DNA of 64,000 nucleotides from Hirundichthys speculiger. Taxonomy: Eukaryota; Chordata; Actinopteri; Beloniformes; Exocoetidae. Shown here one piece after another: positions 61,741 through 64,000 of this stretch (its first letter is position 1; every line of letters starts with the position of its first letter). The translations under genes were made by a program, and so were the position numbers. Location of the stretch: positions 1,488,501 to 1,552,500 of the forward strand of contig JAGFBZ010002028.1 in the NCBI GenBank assembly GCA_018398805.1, read 5' to 3'. Under the pieces are notes generated by a model, which ran no database searches, had not been told where the DNA came from, and saw only the letters and a program-made list of their open reading frames with translations.

Positions 61741-62164
61741 TACTTGGCAGGAGGGCTTGTGTGGATTAGGTATGTTGTGTCATGGGTGGTAGCGGGAGAC
61801 GGGGACCTTGGCGTGCTGACCCTCGGCTTACAAAACTGGCTCTTGAAAAGTCCCCTCTGTGGTGAAAAGTAACCTCTGTGGTGGGGGGTGGGGGTCGCCT
61901 GAACTATGAGTGAAGTTGAGAAGCATCTGCTCGAAATAGTTGGGCTCACCTCAGTACACAGTGTGGGCTCTGGAACCAGTCTCTTTGTGAGGGACATGAC
62001 CTTGTTCCACTCTGGACTTGCCCATGTTGAGAGGCATCTGGCTGGAGTTGGCTCATTAAAAGCCCCTGGCTTGGTGCCTGTATGAAGTCATGATCCCTAC
62101 TCGACGAGGCACCTGCGGGTTGGGGAACAGCTTCTAACTTGTGTATGTGCTTACGCGCCAAACA
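61741..62164 (+). pseudogene. LINE endonuclease region, 5' segment
   Basis: Nucleotide phrases GACGGGGACCTTGGCGTGCT, AGTTGGGCTCACCTC, GTGTGGGCTCTGGAACCAGTCTC and, at the end, GTGCTTACGCGCCAAACA match the conserved 5' part of the APE-type endonuclease ORF of an abundant teleost non-LTR retrotransposon. The type is probably RTE/Rex-like, though I am unsure of the clade name. Several stops and small deletions break the frame. The last eight bases (62157-62164) are the target duplicated by the following hAT insertion, and the LINE resumes at 63226. Confidence 0.7.
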
Positions 62165-63217
62165 TAGGGTTGGGAATCGAGAACCAGTTCCTGTAGAGAA
62201 CCGGTTCTGTGTGTTTCAATTCCATGGAATTGTTTGGCAGTTTATCTAGCGATTCTCTTATCGATTCCAACCAGCATGAATCTCACATAATTTACGCAAG
62301 TTACGCACAGTCAATTCCAGAAAGAACTTACGGATTAAGTTACTTTAGCAAGGTAAACAACAATGGCGCCCACAGGTTCAAACGCTCCGAAGTTTGGCTT
62401 CACTTAGCAAAGAAAGATGGCAACAAGGCAACTAGCAGTCATTGCAAAGTGGAGATAGCAGCGTCGGGAGGGAACACGGCTAACATGCAGAAACATTTCC
62501 GCACACAACATGGGATAATGATAAACGAGTGTCGTGTTTTTGACGCACTTGGAACTGATGGATTTCAACCCACCAGCAGCGGCAGTAGTCAAGCTATGAT
62601 CACCTCTGCAATTACTACGGAAGGCAACTCTGGTAAGTAGCTATGCCACTGCCGATGTGCTTCTTTGTAAAACATGCTATAACATTAATGCTATGCTATT
62701 AAACGAATGCCTTCTGCATTACACTTAGAAGATGACTGTGATGAGAGAGAGAGTCTGGCTGGCTCAGAGGCTGGCAGACATGCTTATTTTTCTGCAAAAG
62801 AATTGTTAATTCTTCATAGTATTTGCAGATTTGCACTATGCACTGCTCTGTTGTATTTGATAGTATTTATCTTTCTTTATTATTATTTTTGAGTGCTTAG
62901 TGAGCTCTATATCCTTTTAAAAAAGGAGATTTTTTTCTATTAGGAAAAATCTGTTAGTAAAATGTTAACACATTCTTGTGTATTTGCACAGTTACATATT
63001 ACAACAGTTAACACGTTATCCAGGCTTTGGGCCTCTTTTGACCTCGCTGTTGAGTTTGTAAGCTCGTGACTTCTAAGTAAAAAATATTGATGCTAATAAA
63101 ACTGTTCTCCTTTTTGCCCAAATTAGAATCGATAAGAGAATCGATAAAGAATTGAATCGTTAAACAGTATCGATAATGGAATCGGAATCTGAAAAATCTT
63201 ATCAATTCCCATCCCTA
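62165..63217 (+). mobile_element. hAT transposon with BED-finger exon, 1053 bp
   Basis: The left end TAGGGTTGGGAATCGA and the right end, the inverse of TAGGGATGGGAATTGA, form a 16-bp repeat with two mismatches. A perfect 8-bp duplication, GCCAAACA, lies at 62157-62164 and 63218-63225. GATTCTCTTATCGATTCCAA and its inverse-like GAATCGATAAGAGAATCGAT lie in the subterminal regions. It is inserted in the broken LINE. Only the first coding exon of the transposase remains. Confidence 0.93.
62209..62640 (+). pseudogene. hAT transposase first exon with BED finger
   Basis: An open frame of 143 codons. Residues 60-104 are a BED zinc finger: SEVWLHL at 60-66, S76-x2-C79, GGNTANM at 87-93, H96-x4-H101. 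The family has Cys where Ser76 stands, so one zinc ligand is lost. Codons 1-57 lie over the subterminal repeat and are probably not real coding sequence. The Met at 62363 is in another frame, so the original start is unclear or shifted. The frame ends GNSGK-stop exactly across a consensus donor (CTG|GTAAGT, GT at 62633), so the stop is probably intronic and the true gene was spliced. The hAT catalytic domain is missing from the element. Confidence 0.8.
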
Positions 63218-63225
63218 GCCAAACA

Positions 63226-63535
63226 GCAGTTTGGAATCTTGGAGTCCCTAGGTGGGCTGGAAAGTGCTCCTGAAGGAGTTTCCATAGTTCTCCTGCAGGA
63301 CTCCAGTCCTCACATGGGTACACCTAAGTGGTTCTGCTGTTGAACTTCTGTGCTTGTCACTGTTGGTCCGTAACAAACACACTTGGTCAAACATAAGGGT
63401 GTCTATAAGTGCACATGGCAACAGGACACTAGGTGACAGTTTGACGATCAACTTAATCGTTGAGTCATCAGATTTACAGTCTGAACCGTGTATCTTCAGC
63501 TTTCGTTTACAGCGGTTCACAGCTGATTGTTAGAT
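63226..63535 (+). pseudogene. LINE endonuclease region, 3' segment
   Basis: Continues the LINE at 61741-62164 directly after the hAT insertion (GCAGTTTGGAATCTTGGAG, GGAAAGTGCTCCTGAAGGAG). Codons at 63392-63430 read HKGVYKCTWQQDT, matching the HKGVHKCTWHQDT motif of the fish element's endonuclease. The segment then follows the IDFVVVSSDLRP region in degraded form. Stops occur upstream. It ends near 63535, where the sequence jumps to the end of the reverse transcriptase. Confidence 0.75.
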
Positions 63536-63540
63536 GGCTA

Positions 63541-63945
63541 GGATGAGAATCGGCACCATCCAAATCTGAGACTGTGGTTTTCAGTCGGAGCAGGGTGGAA
63601 ACATCCTGTCCGGATTGAGAGCAAAGTGCTGCCTCACGTGAAGGAGTTTAAGTATCTCGGGGTCTTGTTCACGAGTGGGGGGATAATGGAATGAGAGATT
63701 GACAGGCGGAGCAGGGGGGCACCTGTAATAATATGGAGTCCTTGCCAGTCTATCCTGGTGAATAGGGAACTGAGGCAAAGACTCTGTTTCTTGGTCGATC
63801 CGTGTTCCTACCCTTACCAGAGTGCAGGACTGCATAGATGTCATCTCTTGGCCGACCTGGGAAATGCTCGGTATTTCCCCGGAACAGCTGGAGGATGTGG
63901 CTGGATGAACAAAAGTTGAGGGAGGGATGGATAGGAGGATGGATG
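63541..63945 (+). pseudogene. LINE reverse transcriptase C-terminus and 3' end
   Basis: Starts GATGAGAATCGGCACC and contains FKYLGVLFTS (63647-63676), the conserved motif after the reverse transcriptase active site in this LINE group. An Arg codon is changed to TGA at 63692-63694, followed by EIDRR in the same frame. The tail GACCTGGGAAATGCTCGGTATTTCCCCGGAACAGCTGGAGGA..GTGGCTGGATG and a GGATGGAT-type end finish the element. Most of the endonuclease-to-transcriptase region (over 1 kb in intact copies, from my knowledge of the family) is missing between 63535 and 63541, so this is an internally deleted dead copy. Confidence 0.8.
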
Positions 63946-64000
63946 GAAAAAAAACAAGATGATGTGTCTTTGAAAATAAATAGTTAGTGGACAGATAGCT

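Noticed and set aside
1..64000. CRISPR arrays, operons, integrative elements, LTR retroviruses
   Set aside because: No regularly spaced direct repeats, no bacterial gene layout, no paired LTRs, primer-binding site or gag/pol/env-like frames were seen.

Overview
The window looks like nuclear DNA from a bony (teleost) fish. It is AT-rich and CpG-poor outside young repeats. It has many CA/GT microsatellites and long A, T and C homopolymers, and it is full of fish-type hAT, Tc1/mariner-like and non-LTR elements. There is no bacterial-style gene packing, and I recognise no host protein-coding exon, tRNA or rRNA gene. The longest open frames (about 170 codons) run through CA or poly-C/poly-G repeats and are not believable genes. 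The window is best read as intergenic or deep-intronic DNA. All recognisable coding sequence belongs to transposons and most of it is broken.

Layout. 1-11.4 kb: mostly unique DNA with one complete 658-bp hAT element (1612-2269), purine/pyrimidine-skewed tracts and a 23-bp minisatellite. 11.4-21.4 kb: an L1-type LINE 3' fragment (minus strand), a possible Myb/SANT-like relic and a Tc1-like transposase 3' part (minus strand). 21.4-25.4 kb: a repeat cluster holding a dispersed element, a 337-bp hAT MITE, a LINE tail, a hAT end and a composite element with hAT-like ends around a MADF-coding core. 25.4-38.9 kb: repeat-poor, with a perfect 19-bp hairpin at 29520. 38.9-40.1 kb: a hAT element carrying a BED-finger N-terminal exon and a nested 124-bp TA-flanked MITE. 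40.1-46 kb: mostly unique. 46-55.2 kb: a second and a third relative of the MADF element, a hAT MITE inserted in a LINE tail, and a three-level nest (hAT containing a TA-flanked pogo/Tigger-like element containing a dispersed repeat). 60.4-64 kb: a Tc1-like fragment and a broken APE-type LINE interrupted by a 1053-bp hAT element with its own BED-finger exon.

Seven elements have both ends and a target-site duplication that can be read directly: five hAT elements with perfect 8-bp duplications and two with TA duplications. An eighth, the composite at 24.6-25.4 kb, has an 8-bp duplication with one mismatch. This gives exact boundaries and a relative order of insertion. The most unusual item is the MADF/hAT composite family. 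A near-identical unit occurs at 24.7-25.4 kb and 46.0-46.4 kb, and its core alone recurs at 53.2-53.5 kb without the hAT ends. This looks like a chimera of a PIF/Harbinger-type accessory gene and hAT termini, but database comparison was not possible here.
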